A stretch of DNA of 64,000 bases from Pseudomonas viridiflava (GTDB lineage Bacteria > Pseudomonadota > Gammaproteobacteria > Pseudomonadales > Pseudomonadaceae). The stretch covers positions 1-64,000 of the forward strand of contig NZ_UWFA01000380.1 of the NCBI RefSeq assembly GCF_900601905.1, in the 5' to 3' direction. The translations under genes and the position numbers were made by a program. Shown piece after piece: positions 27,445-36,666 of this stretch (its first letter is position 1; the number at the start of each line of letters is the position of its first letter). The notes under the pieces were generated by a model. It was not told the DNA's origin. It saw only the letters and a list, made by a program, of their open reading frames with translations, and did no database searches.

Positions 27445-28278
27445 ATGGGCAGCATGCATCCCGTACAGGTGATCGCGGTGACCGGCGGCAAAGGTGGCGT
27501 CGGTAAGACTAACGTGTCAGTGAATCTGTCGCTGGCCCTGGCCGAGCTTGGCCGTCGGGTTCTGCTGCTCGATGCTGACCTGGGTCTGGCTAATGTCGAT
27601 GTCTTACTGGGGCTGACACCCAAACGCACCCTGGCCGATGTGATGGAAGGGCGCTGCGAGTTGCGCGACGTGCTGCTCCAAGGCCCGGGCGGTATCCGCA
27701 TCGTGCCTGCGGCGTCGGGCACCCAGAGCATGGTTCATCTGAGCCCGGCCCAGCATGCCGGTCTGATCCAGGCCTTTAGCGATATTGGCGATAACCTTGA
27801 CGTGCTGGTGATCGACACCGCAGCCGGGATCGGCGAGTCAGTGGTCAGCTTCGTTCGCGCCGCTCATGAAGTGCTGCTGGTGGTCTGCGACGAGCCGACC
27901 TCCATCACTGACGCCTACGCCTTGATCAAACTGCTCAACCGCGACTACGGCATGAATCGCTTCCGCGTGCTGGCCAACATGGCGCAGAGCCCGCAGGAAG
28001 GGCGCAACCTGTTCGCCAAGCTGACCAAGGTCACTGATCGTTTTCTGGACGTTGCCCTGCAATACGTGGGCGCCGTGCCTTACGACGAAAGCGTGCGCAA
28101 GGCTGTGCAGAAGCAGCGCGCCGTTTACGAAGCTTTCCCACGCTCCAAATGCTCCCTGGCGTTCAAGGCCATTGCGCAGAAGGTCGACACCTGGCCATTG
28201 CCCGCTAATCCGCGTGGCCACCTGGAGTTCTTCGTCGAGCGACTCGTTTACCAGACCAGTGCGGGGCCTGTTCAATGA
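27445..28278 (+). CDS. fleN: Flagellar number regulator FleN (FlhG), MinD/ParA-type ATPase
   Basis: ATPase that binds FleQ and dampens its activity, and with FlhF keeps the cell at one or few polar flagella. 277 aa. Deviant Walker A KGGVGKTN at residues 16-23, DADLGLANVDVLLG, and a C-terminal region without an obvious long amphipathic tail. ATG 27445 is used; the ATG at 27436 hits a stop at once. fliA overlaps its last four bases. Confidence 0.96.
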   Translation: MGSMHPVQVIAVTGGKGGVGKTNVSVNLSLALAELGRRVLLLDADLGLANVDVLLGLTPKRTLADVMEGRCELRDVLLQGPGGIRIVPAASGTQSMVHLSPAQHAGLIQAFSDIGDNLDVLVIDTAAGIGESVVSFVRAAHEVLLVVCDEPTSITDAYALIKLLNRDYGMNRFRVLANMAQSPQEGRNLFAKLTKVTDRFLDVALQYVGAVPYDESVRKAVQKQRAVYEAFPRSKCSLAFKAIAQKVDTWPLPANPRGHLEFFVERLVYQTSAGPVQ

Positions 28279-29015
28279 CAGCGAGCGGTTATCAGATGTA
28301 CAGCAAGGCGTCGAAAAACTCCCAATACGAGTTGATCGAGCGCTATGCCCCGCTGGTCAAGCGCATTGCCTACCATCTGCTGGCGCGTCTGCCAGCCAGC
28401 GTTCAGGTCGAAGATCTGATCCAGGCCGGCATGATCGGCCTGCTGGAGGTTTCGACCAAGTACGACTGCACCAAAGGCGCGAGTTTCGAAACTTACGCGG
28501 GCATTCGTATTCGTGGCGCCATGCTTGATGAAGTGCGCAAGGGTGACTGGGCTCCACGCTCGGTGCACCGCAATACGCGCATGGTCAGTGACGCAATTCG
28601 AACAATTGAAGCTAAAACAGGCCGTGACGCTAAAGATCACGAAGTTGCGGCCGAACTCCAATTGAGTCTCGATGATTATTACGGGATTTTGAACGATACC
28701 TTGGGCAGCCGCCTGTTCAGTTTCGACGACCTGTTGCAGGACGGCGAACATGAAGGGCTGCATGAGGATGGCGCAAGCGGTTCGCTTGAGCCGTCGCGTG
28801 ACCTGGAAGATGAACGTTTTCAGGCTGCGTTGGCAGATGCAATTGCCAATTTGCCGGAGCGCGAGCGTCTGGTCTTGGCGTTGTACTACGACGAGGAGTT
28901 GAACCTCAAGGAAATCGGTGAGGTCCTGGGGGTCAGCGAATCGCGAGTCAGCCAGTTACACAGCCAGTGCGCAGCTCGTTTGCGAGGGCGTTTGGGAGAG
29001 TGGCGAGCGCGTTGA
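28275..29015 (+). CDS. fliA: Flagellar sigma factor FliA (sigma-28)
   Basis: Sigma factor for late genes (flagellin and some chemotaxis genes), held by FlgM until the hook is complete. 246 aa with sigma regions 2 (ASFETYAGIRIRGAMLDEVR), 3 and 4 (LKEIGEVLGVSESRVSQLHSQ). The ATGA overlap with fleN gives translational coupling. A candidate FliA site lies before fliS in this window; the cheY leader shows none that I can recognise. Confidence 0.97.
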   Translation: MTASGYQMYSKASKNSQYELIERYAPLVKRIAYHLLARLPASVQVEDLIQAGMIGLLEVSTKYDCTKGASFETYAGIRIRGAMLDEVRKGDWAPRSVHRNTRMVSDAIRTIEAKTGRDAKDHEVAAELQLSLDDYYGILNDTLGSRLFSFDDLLQDGEHEGLHEDGASGSLEPSRDLEDERFQAALADAIANLPERERLVLALYYDEELNLKEIGEVLGVSESRVSQLHSQCAARLRGRLGEWRAR

Positions 29016-29118
29016 TGCGCGATTGGCAACCCTAAGCGGTTGTGATCGTGTATAAGCCCGGCTGTGCAAAGCGTTACGTGGGACAGTGGACAAGGCTGGA
29101 GCCGTGCAGGCATTCCTT

Positions 29119-29161
29119 CCACGGACTTTCAAAGGACAGGCAACTGTCACTCGGTCCGTGG
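29119..29161 (+). other. Nested hairpin in the fliA-cheY gap
   Basis: CCACGGAC (29119-29126) pairs with GTCCGTGG (29154-29161), enclosing a second stem GACAG-GCAA-CTGTC (29135-29148). No T run follows, so it is not a classical terminator. Function unknown; it would lie in the untranslated RNA before cheY. Confidence 0.55.
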
Positions 29162-29252
29162 ATCTGCTGCGTGGTTTCATAACTGTCGATTACCAAGCCC
29201 GTCGTCGTTTTTCGTGCAGCCGATGTGAGCTGTGCCGGTATTGATTGAACAG

Positions 29253-29273
29253 CGCGTTCAGGTGCTGAACGCG
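29253..29273 (+). other. Hairpin just before the cheY ribosome site
   Basis: CGCGTTCA (29253-29260), loop GGTGC, TGAACGCG (29266-29273): a perfect 8-bp stem. It ends 13 bases before the GGAGG at 29287-29291. Could shape cheY translation or RNA stability. Confidence 0.55.
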
Positions 29274-29296
29274 TCAAAGACTGCTTGGAGGTCGAA

Positions 29297-29683
29297 TTGG
29301 ACAAGAACATGAAAATCCTCATCGTTGATGACTTCTCAACGATGCGGCGGATCATCAAGAACCTGCTGCGTGATCTGGGCTTTACCAACACGTCCGAAGC
29401 TGATGACGGGCTTACCGCGTTGCCGATGCTGGAAAGCGGTTCCTTCGACTTTCTGGTAACGGACTGGAACATGCCGGGTATGACCGGTATCGATCTGCTT
29501 CGCAAAGTGCGTGCCGATGATCGCCTCAAGCACCTGCCGGTGTTGATGGTGACCGCTGAAGCCAAACGTGACCAGATCATCGAGGCTGCACAAGCCGGGG
29601 TTAACGGTTATGTGGTCAAGCCTTTCACGGCTCAGGCGCTGAAAGAAAAGATCGAAAAGATCTTTGACCGCGTCAATAGCTGA
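29297..29683 (+). CDS. cheY: Chemotaxis response regulator CheY
   Basis: Single receiver domain that carries the chemotaxis signal to FliM. Phospho-acceptor D56 (counting from the TTG start) in [10 protein letters not shown] near the C-terminus in YVVKPF. GGAGG at 29287-29291 fits TTG 29297 (spacing 5) better than ATG 29309 (spacing 17); starting at 29309 would give the 124-aa form MKILIVDD common in databases. First gene of the che-mot operon, followed by its phosphatase cheZ. Confidence 0.95.
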   Translation: MDKNMKILIVDDFSTMRRIIKNLLRDLGFTNTSEADDGLTALPMLESGSFDFLVTDWNMPGMTGIDLLRKVRADDRLKHLPVLMVTAEAKRDQIIEAAQAGVNGYVVKPFTAQALKEKIEKIFDRVNS

Positions 29684-29702
29684 TGTATGCCGTGAGGGCG
29701 CT

Positions 29703-30491
29703 ATGGAGAACGACACTACGTCAATGGGCGAGTTTGAATCGACCCTGAAAAAACATGCCAATGAGCTGGTAACGAGCCTTGAAAAGGGTCGTTTCGGTGA
29801 AGCGGTGCAATTGATCCACGAGCTTAACCAGGCGCGCGATCGTGGCCTGTATCAGGAAATCGGCAAGCTGACGCGCGAGTTGCACAGCGCGATCGTCAAT
29901 TTCCAGATTGACCCGAACATGCCTCAAGCCGAAGAAGTGTCACAGATCACGGATGCCACCGAACGCCTGTCGTATGTTGTCAGGCTGACGGAAAACGCGG
30001 CTAACCGGACGATGGACCTGGTCGAACAAAGCACCCCCTTGATGAACGGTCTGAGTGCCGACGCCAAAGCCTTGAGCGCAGATTGGGGACGCTTCATGCG
30101 CCGCGAAGTCGGTGCTGATGAGTTTCGTGAGCTGGCGCGCAACGTCGAAGGATTTCTGACTCGTACCGAGAAGGATAGCCACGAGGTTGCCACCCACCTT
30201 AACGACATTCTCCTGGCTCAGGACTTCCAGGATCTGACCGGTCAGGTGATCAAGCGCGTCACGCAATTGGTCACTGAAGTGGAGAGCAATCTGCTCAAAC
30301 TGGTGCTCATGGCCAGTCATGTAGACCGCTTTGCCGGCATCCAGCATGACGAAGAATCCATCCTTGCAGAAAAAGATCCACAAAAACATCTCAAGCAGGG
30401 TGAAGGTCCGCAGATTCATGCCGATAAACGTGAAGACGTTGTGTCCGGACAGGACGATGTAGACGATCTGCTATCGAGCCTTGGCTTCTAG
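29703..30491 (+). CDS. cheZ: CheY phosphatase CheZ
   Basis: Removes phosphate from CheY. 262 aa, long helical hairpin. The catalytic motif QDFQDLTGQ is at about 173-181, with D177 and Q181 corresponding to E. coli D143 and Q147. The extreme C-terminus GQDDVDDLLSSLGF is the CheY-tethering peptide. The frame opens at 29664 but ATG 29703 does not overlap cheY. cheA follows after 33 bases. Confidence 0.95.
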   Translation: MENDTTSMGEFESTLKKHANELVTSLEKGRFGEAVQLIHELNQARDRGLYQEIGKLTRELHSAIVNFQIDPNMPQAEEVSQITDATERLSYVVRLTENAANRTMDLVEQSTPLMNGLSADAKALSADWGRFMRREVGADEFRELARNVEGFLTRTEKDSHEVATHLNDILLAQDFQDLTGQVIKRVTQLVTEVESNLLKLVLMASHVDRFAGIQHDEESILAEKDPQKHLKQGEGPQIHADKREDVVSGQDDVDDLLSSLGF

Positions 30492-30524
30492 GTCTGTTGA
30501 CGGTTAATTTTAGGGAGCACCCCA

Positions 30525-32789
30525 ATGAGCTTCGGCGCCGATGAAGAAATCCTTCAGGATTTTCTGGTAGAGGCCGGAGAAATTCTCGAGCAATTGTCTG
30601 AACAGCTGGTCGAGCTGGAAAGCCGACCTGATGATGCAGATTTGCTCAATGCAATTTTTCGCGGTTTTCACACTGTAAAAGGGGGCGCCGGCTTCCTCCA
30701 GCTCCATGAGCTGGTGGAGTGCTGCCACATCGCCGAGAACGTGTTCGACATCCTGCGCAAGGGTGAGCGGCGCGTTGATTCGGAACTGATGGACGTGGTC
30801 CTCGAAGCGCTGGATGCGGTAAACGCGATGTTCAGCCAAGTGCGCGAACGCAGTGAAGTAACTCCGGCCACGCCTGAGTTGCTGGCTGCACTGGCGCGTC
30901 TGGCAGAGCCGGCTTCGGCGGATCAGGTCGTTGAAGCTGCCGTGCAAGAGCCCGCGCCTGCTGAAGCGATCGCTGAAGCTGCGTCCGATGAAATTACCGA
31001 CAACGAATTCGAAGCTCTGCTCGACTCCCTCAATGCCGCCAAGGATCAGGCAGCAGCGCCTGCCAGTGCTCCGGTAGCCGCTGCGGCCAGTCCTGCGGCC
31101 AGCAGCGATGAAATCACTGACTCGGAATTCGAATCCCTGCTCGATCAGTTGCATGGCAAAGGGCAGTTCGCTGTCGATGCCAAGCCGCCGGCCGCGTCGG
31201 CACCAGCTCCAGCGCCTGCTGCGGCGGGCAAGGCCGAAAGCGGTGATATCACCGACGATGAATTCGAAGCCTTGCTCGACCAATTGCACGGCAAGGGCTC
31301 TTTTGATCCCGGTGCCGCTGCACCTGCTGCTGCACCAGCGCCAGTAGCGGCGTCTGCTGTTGCAGGCAAGGGCGACGAAATCTCCGATAACGAATTTGAA
31401 GCCTTGCTCGATGAGTTGCACGGCAAAGGCAAGTTCGAGCCTGATGTCGCGGCTGTGGCAGCGCCTGCCGCGGTGGCCAAAGCCGCGCCTGCAGCCGCCG
31501 CCAAGCCAGCGCCTGCTCCGGCACCGGCGGCCAAGCCGGGTGCTGCACCTGTCAAAGCTGCCGCGCCTGCTCCGGCCAAGGCACCTGCGCCAACTGGCGA
31601 GAAGCCTGTTGCCTCGGAAGCGGAAACCACCGTGCGGGTCGATACCGCGCGCCTGGACGAGATCATGAACATGGTCGGCGAACTGGTGCTGGTGCGTAAC
31701 CGTCTGGTGCGCCTGGGTCTCAACAGCGGCGACGAAGCCATGTCCAAGGCGGTCTCCAACCTGGACGTGGTCACGGCCGATCTGCAGACCGCGGTAATGA
31801 AGACGCGGATGCAACCGATCAAGAAAGTCTTCGGCCGCTTCCCGCGACTGGTTCGTGACCTGGCTCGTCAGCTCAAGAAAGAAATCAACCTTGAGCTGGT
31901 AGGTGAAGAAACTGACCTCGACAAAAACCTCGTAGAGGCGCTTGCCGACCCGTTGGTCCACTTGGTGCGCAACGCGGTCGACCACGGTATCGAGACTCCG
32001 GAAGAGCGCGAAGCATCGGGCAAGTCCCGTGGCGGCCGGGTGATTCTGTCTGCCGAACAGGAAGGCGACCACATCCTGCTGTCGATTTCCGATGACGGCA
32101 AGGGCATGGACCCCAACGTACTGCGCGCCATCGCCGTCAAACGCGGCGTGATGGACAAGGACGCGGCGGACCGTCTGAGCGACAGCGACTGCTACAACCT
32201 GATCTTTGCACCGGGCTTCTCGACCAAAACCGAGATTTCCGATGTGTCCGGTCGTGGCGTGGGCATGGACGTGGTGAAAACCAAGATTGCCCAGCTCAAC
32301 GGCACGATCAACATCTACTCGACCAAGGGCCAGGGTTCGAAGATCGTCATCAAGGTGCCGTTGACCCTGGCGATCATGCCAACCCTGATGGTGATGCTGG
32401 GCAACCAGGCGTTCGCCTTCCCGCTGGTCAACGTCAACGAGATCTTCCACCTGGACCTGTCGACCACCAACGTCGTCGATGGTCAGGAAGTGGTCATCGT
32501 GCGTGACAAGGCCTTGCCACTGTTCTACCTCAAGCGTTGGCTGGTCAGCTCGGCGGCGCATGAGGAACAGCATGAAGGGCATGTGGTGATTCTGTCCGTG
32601 GGCACTCAGCGCATCGGCTTTGTGGTCGATCAACTGGTCGGCCAGGAAGAAGTGGTCATCAAACCACTGGGCAAGATGTTGCAAGGCACGCCAGGGATGT
32701 CGGGCGCAACCATCACCGGTGACGGTCGCATCGCATTGATTCTCGATGTGCCGAGTATGCTCAAGCGCTACGCCGCACGGCGTATTTGA
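30525..32789 (+). CDS. cheA: Chemotaxis histidine kinase CheA
   Basis: Kinase of the main array; passes phosphate to CheY and CheB. 754 aa. Hpt domain with H49 (HTVKGGAGF), a 230-residue linker (about 130-365), dimerisation domain (about 370-430), HATPase (about 435-620; NAVDHGIE, DDGKGMD, GRGVGMDVV) and a CheW-like regulatory domain (about 620-750). The linker lacks a recognisable folded P2 domain. Instead it holds four repeats of a (D/S)EI(T/S)DxEFEALLDxLHGKG unit at about 155-169, 195-213, 240-258 and 284-302, separated by Ala/Pro stretches. This part may bind CheY or the ParP/ParC positioning proteins (inference). Confidence 0.96.
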   Translation: MSFGADEEILQDFLVEAGEILEQLSEQLVELESRPDDADLLNAIFRGFHTVKGGAGFLQLHELVECCHIAENVFDILRKGERRVDSELMDVVLEALDAVNAMFSQVRERSEVTPATPELLAALARLAEPASADQVVEAAVQEPAPAEAIAEAASDEITDNEFEALLDSLNAAKDQAAAPASAPVAAAASPAASSDEITDSEFESLLDQLHGKGQFAVDAKPPAASAPAPAPAAAGKAESGDITDDEFEALLDQLHGKGSFDPGAAAPAAAPAPVAASAVAGKGDEISDNEFEALLDELHGKGKFEPDVAAVAAPAAVAKAAPAAAAKPAPAPAPAAKPGAAPVKAAAPAPAKAPAPTGEKPVASEAETTVRVDTARLDEIMNMVGELVLVRNRLVRLGLNSGDEAMSKAVSNLDVVTADLQTAVMKTRMQPIKKVFGRFPRLVRDLARQLKKEINLELVGEETDLDKNLVEALADPLVHLVRNAVDHGIETPEEREASGKSRGGRVILSAEQEGDHILLSISDDGKGMDPNVLRAIAVKRGVMDKDAADRLSDSDCYNLIFAPGFSTKTEISDVSGRGVGMDVVKTKIAQLNGTINIYSTKGQGSKIVIKVPLTLAIMPTLMVMLGNQAFAFPLVNVNEIFHLDLSTTNVVDGQEVVIVRDKALPLFYLKRWLVSSAAHEEQHEGHVVILSVGTQRIGFVVDQLVGQEEVVIKPLGKMLQGTPGMSGATITGDGRIALILDVPSMLKRYAARRI
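30987..31430 (+). repeat. Four-fold acidic motif repeat inside cheA
   Basis: Codes for residues 155-302 of CheA. Each unit has the core EFE(A/S)LLD, preceded by ITD or ISD. Units 2-4 also share LHGKG and a following Phe. Spacers are 26-29 residues of Ala, Pro, Ser and Gly. The core resembles the CheY-binding peptide of FliM. Confidence 0.85.
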
Positions 32790-32795
32790 TCCAGG

Positions 32796-32875
32796 TGCCG
32801 CAGCCAGTCAACTGTCTGCGGCAGCCAGATCAGGCTGCGTTGAAAAAGCGATGAGCCCCTGTTTTCGCAGGGCTC
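32796..32875 (+). other. Two hairpins in the cheA-cheB gap
   Basis: TGCCGCAG (32796-32803) pairs with CTGCGGCA (32816-32823). GAGCCCCTG (32853-32861) pairs, with one bulge, with CAGGGCTC (32868-32875). Neither is followed by a T run. They may set relative expression or RNA processing between cheA and cheB. Confidence 0.45.
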
Positions 32876-32908
32876 AGTGGTTTGCCTGCAGCCTCTAATG
32901 GAGTGTTT

Positions 32909-34081
32909 ATGGTAGTCAAGGTATTGGTGGTGGATGACTCCGGTTTCTTCCGCCGCCGCGTCACGGAAATTCTTTCTTCAGATCCGAACATCAAGGTTGT
33001 GGGCACCGCAACCAATGGCAAAGAAGCAATTGACCTGGCGCTGTCCCTCAAGCCAGACGTCATTACCATGGACTACGAAATGCCCATGATGGACGGCATC
33101 ACCGCCGTGCGTCATATCATGCAACGCAGCCCGACCCCGGTGCTGATGTTCTCCTCACTGACTCACGAAGGTGCTCGCGTTACGCTCGACGCGCTGGACG
33201 CCGGTGCGGTTGACTTCCTGCCCAAGAATTTCGAAGACATCTCGCGCAACCCCGACAAGGTCAAGCAGTTGCTGTGCGAGAAAGTCCACAGCATCTCGCG
33301 CAGCAACCGGCGCATGGGCAGCTTCACTGCGCCAGCGCCAGCGCAAACGCCTGTGTCGGCGCCGACACCTGCCGCCAGCCCCTCATATACGTCGGCGTCT
33401 GCTCGTGCCGCCAGCCCGGCACCTGCGCCCGCACCGAGCCGCAGCCTGCCGCCGCGCTCCACGCCAGCACCGGCCGAGCGCACTTCACACGCGCAGCTGT
33501 CGCCAGCGCCCAAGCGTAAAGCCTACAAGCTGGTCGCGATTGGCACGTCCACCGGCGGCCCGGTCGCGCTGCAGAGGGTCCTGACCCAATTGCCTGCCAA
33601 TTTTCCGGCACCGATTGTCCTGATCCAGCACATGCCCGCAGCGTTCACCAAGGCCTTTGCCGAGCGTCTGGACAAGCTGTGCCAGATCAGCGTCAAGGAA
33701 GCCGAGGACGGTGACATCCTGCGTCCAGGTCTTGCGCTGCTGGCTCCCGGCGGCAAGCAGATGATGGTCGACGGTCGTGGCGCGGTGAAGATTCTGCCGG
33801 GCGATGAACGCCTCAACTACAAGCCGTGCGTGGACATTACCTTCGGTTCTGCGGCCAAGTCCTACGGCGACAAAGTGCTCGCCGTGGTCCTGACCGGCAT
33901 GGGCGCTGATGGCCGTGAAGGCGCACGCCTGCTCAAACAGGGCGGTAGCCATGTGTGGGCGCAGGACGAAGCCAGCTGCGTGATCTATGGCATGCCCATG
34001 GCGATCGTCAAGGCCGACCTGGCTGACGCGATCTACAGCCTTGATGACATCGGCAAGCACCTCGTCGAGGCCTGTATCTGA
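32909..34081 (+). CDS. cheB: Chemoreceptor methylesterase CheB
   Basis: Adaptation enzyme: removes methyl groups from receptor glutamates and deamidates glutamines. 390 aa. Receiver domain with D55 ([11 protein letters not shown]) and methylesterase domain with catalytic triad S214 (GTSTGGP), H241 (QHMP) and D334 (GMGADG). The linker (about 140-200) is unusually long and rich in Ala, Pro and Ser. ATG 32909 follows GGAG (32900-32903). No cheR lies in the window. Its stop overlaps the motC start by one base. Confidence 0.95.
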   Translation: MVVKVLVVDDSGFFRRRVTEILSSDPNIKVVGTATNGKEAIDLALSLKPDVITMDYEMPMMDGITAVRHIMQRSPTPVLMFSSLTHEGARVTLDALDAGAVDFLPKNFEDISRNPDKVKQLLCEKVHSISRSNRRMGSFTAPAPAQTPVSAPTPAASPSYTSASARAASPAPAPAPSRSLPPRSTPAPAERTSHAQLSPAPKRKAYKLVAIGTSTGGPVALQRVLTQLPANFPAPIVLIQHMPAAFTKAFAERLDKLCQISVKEAEDGDILRPGLALLAPGGKQMMVDGRGAVKILPGDERLNYKPCVDITFGSAAKSYGDKVLAVVLTGMGADGREGARLLKQGGSHVWAQDEASCVIYGMPMAIVKADLADAIYSLDDIGKHLVEACI

Positions 34082-34821
34082 TGGATGTTTTAAGTCTGCT
34101 TGGACTGATCCTCGCGTTTGTCGCGATCATTGGTGGTAACTATCTGGAAGGCGGGCACCTTGCCGCGTTGCTGAACGGCCCGGCGGCGTTGATCGTGCTC
34201 GGTGGCACCCTGGCGGCGTCGATGCTGCAGTCGCCGATGAGCGCTTTCAAGCGCGCCATTCAGATTGCCGGCTGGATCCTGTTCCCGCCGCGCATCGACC
34301 TGCCCGGCGGCGTCGACAGGGTCATCAACTGGAGCATGATCGCCCGCAAGGAAGGTTTGCTGGGGCTTGAGACGGTGGCCGATTCGGAGCCCGACAGCTA
34401 TTCGCGCAAAGGTCTGCAACTGTTGGTCGACGGGGCGGAGCCACAAGCTATCCGCAGCATCCTGGAGGTGGATTTAGTCACTCAGGAAACCCGCGACATT
34501 CAGGCCGCCAAAGTCTATGAAAGCATGGGCGGTTACGCACCGACCGTGGGCATCATCGGTGCGGTCATGGGCTTGATTCATGTGATGGGCAACCTGGCGG
34601 ATCCGAGCCAGCTGGGCAGCGGTATTGCCGTGGCTTTTGTGGCGACCATCTACGGCGTCGCCTCGGCCAACCTGATCCTGCTGCCGGTTGCCAGCAAGCT
34701 CAAGGGCATTGCCGTGCGCCAATCGCGTTACCGCGAAATGATCCTGGAAGGGTTGCTGTCCATCGCCGAGGGTGAAAACCCGCGCTCCATCGAACTCAAG
34801 CTGCAAGGCTTCATGGAGTAA
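34081..34821 (+). CDS. motC: Flagellar stator protein MotC (MotA-type)
   Basis: Inner membrane stator subunit of the second Pseudomonas stator, MotCD. 246 aa with four transmembrane helices (about 2-22, 33-50, 145-170, 180-205) and a large cytoplasmic loop that contacts FliG. MotCD is the stator used for swarming in P. aeruginosa. Coupled to cheB by a TGATG overlap and followed by motD. Confidence 0.95.
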   Translation: MDVLSLLGLILAFVAIIGGNYLEGGHLAALLNGPAALIVLGGTLAASMLQSPMSAFKRAIQIAGWILFPPRIDLPGGVDRVINWSMIARKEGLLGLETVADSEPDSYSRKGLQLLVDGAEPQAIRSILEVDLVTQETRDIQAAKVYESMGGYAPTVGIIGAVMGLIHVMGNLADPSQLGSGIAVAFVATIYGVASANLILLPVASKLKGIAVRQSRYREMILEGLLSIAEGENPRSIELKLQGFME

Positions 34822-34827
34822 CCCCCC

Positions 34828-35718
34828 ATGGCTCGACGTCGTCGACCCGAAGAGCACGAAAATCACGAACGCTGGCTGGTGTCCTATGCGGACTTCATCA
34901 CCCTGTTGTTTGCGTTTTTCGTGGTCATGTACTCGATTTCTTCAGTAAACGAAGGCAAGTACAAAATCCTTTCCGAAGCACTGGTCGGCGTGTTCAACGA
35001 CGCCGAAAAAAGCATGAAACCGATCCCCATCGGTGAGCAGCGTCCGGTTACGGTCAAGCCTGCGCAACCCTTGATCAAAGACAGCGAGCAGACCGACGCA
35101 GGCCTGGCCCAGAATGTCAGCGACCCGCTCAAGACCATTGCCGATGAAGTCCGCGACGGCTTTGGCGACCTGATCAAATCCGACCAGATGACCGTGCGTG
35201 GCAACGAGCTGTGGATCGAAATCGAGCTCAAATCCAGCATGTTGTTCGGCAGCGGCGACGCCATGCCCAGCGACAAGGCATTCACCATCATTGAAAAAGT
35301 GGCGAAGATCATCAAACCCTTCGACAACCCGATTCACGTTGAAGGCTTTACCGACGATCAGCCGATCAGCACTGCGCAGTTCCCCACCAACTGGGAGCTG
35401 TCCTCGGCGCGTGCCGCGAGCATCGTGCGCATGTTGGCCATGGAAGGCATCAATCCGGCTCGCATGGCCTCGGTGGGGTATGGCGAGTTTCAGCCGGTGG
35501 CCTCCAATACCACCGCTGACGGACGCGGGCGCAATCGTCGCGTGGTACTGGTGATTTCGCGAAATCTGGATGTACGCCGCAGCCTCACCGCCACCGGCAC
35601 CACCAATGCTCAACAGCCTGACTCGGCCATGCGCCGTGCTGGCACACAAACTGCACCACCGCCAGTCAGCCCGGCTGCACGGGGTAATAGCGTCAATTCT
35701 TCGTCATCCGCACGTTAG
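34828..35718 (+). CDS. motD: Flagellar stator protein MotD (MotB-type)
   Basis: Partner of MotC; anchors the stator to peptidoglycan. 296 aa. One transmembrane helix near residues 21-42 beginning with YADFITLLFAFF, in which D22 is the proton-carrying aspartate. A periplasmic plug region, an OmpA-like peptidoglycan-binding domain (about 120-250; GFTDDQP, NWELSSARA), and a Pro/Ser/Ala tail follow. Starts six bases after motC. Confidence 0.95.
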   Translation: MARRRRPEEHENHERWLVSYADFITLLFAFFVVMYSISSVNEGKYKILSEALVGVFNDAEKSMKPIPIGEQRPVTVKPAQPLIKDSEQTDAGLAQNVSDPLKTIADEVRDGFGDLIKSDQMTVRGNELWIEIELKSSMLFGSGDAMPSDKAFTIIEKVAKIIKPFDNPIHVEGFTDDQPISTAQFPTNWELSSARAASIVRMLAMEGINPARMASVGYGEFQPVASNTTADGRGRNRRVVLVISRNLDVRRSLTATGTTNAQQPDSAMRRAGTQTAPPPVSPAARGNSVNSSSSAR

Positions 35719-35763
35719 TCATTTCTCGGTATGGCCACCGCCATGGCGGGAGGAAAAAGCACA

Positions 35764-36552
35764 ATGAGAGTCTGGGCAGTAGCCAATCAAAAAGGTGGCG
35801 TCGGTAAGACCACCTCCACCATCGCGTTAGCCGGGCTGTTGGCCGAGGCGGGCAAGCGCGTGGTCGTGGTCGATCTGGACCCCCATGGCTCGATGACCAG
35901 CTATTTCGGGCATGATCCGGACCTTCTGGAACACAGCGTATTCGACCTGTTCCTTCACAAAGGCACCATCCCCGACGGGCTTCCGGGCCAGTTGCTGCTG
36001 TCTACCAGCGACCAGCGGATATCCCTGCTGCCTTCGAGTACCGCGCTGGCGACCCTGGAGCGTCAAAGCCCCGGCCAGAATGGTCTGGGTCTGGTGATCG
36101 CCAAAAGCCTGGCGCAGCTCTGGCAGGATTTTGATTACGCATTGATCGACAGCCCGCCGTTGCTGGGCGTGCTGATGGTCAACGCCCTGGCCGCCAGCCA
36201 GCAATTGGTGATTCCGGTGCAGACCGAGTTTCTAGCCGTCAAAGGCCTGGAGCGGATGGTCAACACCCTGGCGATGATCAACCGCTCGCGCAAGGTGCCG
36301 CTGCCGTACACCATTGTGCCGACCTTGTTCGACCGCCGCACTCAGGCGTCGATGGGCACCTTGAAACTGCTGCGCGACAGTTTCCCCGAGCACGTCTGGA
36401 AAGCCTATGTGCCGGTCGATACCCGTTTGCGTGATGCCAGCCGCGCGGGGGTGACTCCCTCGCAGTTCGACAACAAGAGCCGGGCAGTGCTGGCCTACCG
36501 GGCGCTGCTCAAGCATTTGCTGTCCGAACAGCTCATGGCGCAGGTGGCCTGA
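35764..36552 (+). CDS. parC: ParA-type ATPase ParC, chemotaxis array positioning
   Basis: ParA-family ATPase that places chemosensory arrays at the cell pole. 262 aa with deviant Walker A KGGVGKTT (10-17) and DLDPHGSMTSYFG. The frame opens at 35731 but ATG 35764 is preceded by GGAGG (35749-35753) and gives MRVWAVANQ. Location between motD and the ParP-like gene matches PA1462 of P. aeruginosa and ParC of Vibrio. Confidence 0.9.
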   Translation: MRVWAVANQKGGVGKTTSTIALAGLLAEAGKRVVVVDLDPHGSMTSYFGHDPDLLEHSVFDLFLHKGTIPDGLPGQLLLSTSDQRISLLPSSTALATLERQSPGQNGLGLVIAKSLAQLWQDFDYALIDSPPLLGVLMVNALAASQQLVIPVQTEFLAVKGLERMVNTLAMINRSRKVPLPYTIVPTLFDRRTQASMGTLKLLRDSFPEHVWKAYVPVDTRLRDASRAGVTPSQFDNKSRAVLAYRALLKHLLSEQLMAQVA

Positions 36553-36666
36553 CATGTATTGCACGGGTTTATTTCTCAAGCTGGGCCAGAACCACTCAAG
36601 TCGGGCATTGCAGCGGCCGATAACTCATTCAAGCGGTAATCGCGTTACTTATTGTGTGGCACCTGT

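Noticed and set aside
29176..29202. FliA promoter before cheY (GTCGATTA near 29187)
   Set aside because: The -10-like sequence has no TAAA-type -35 at the required distance.
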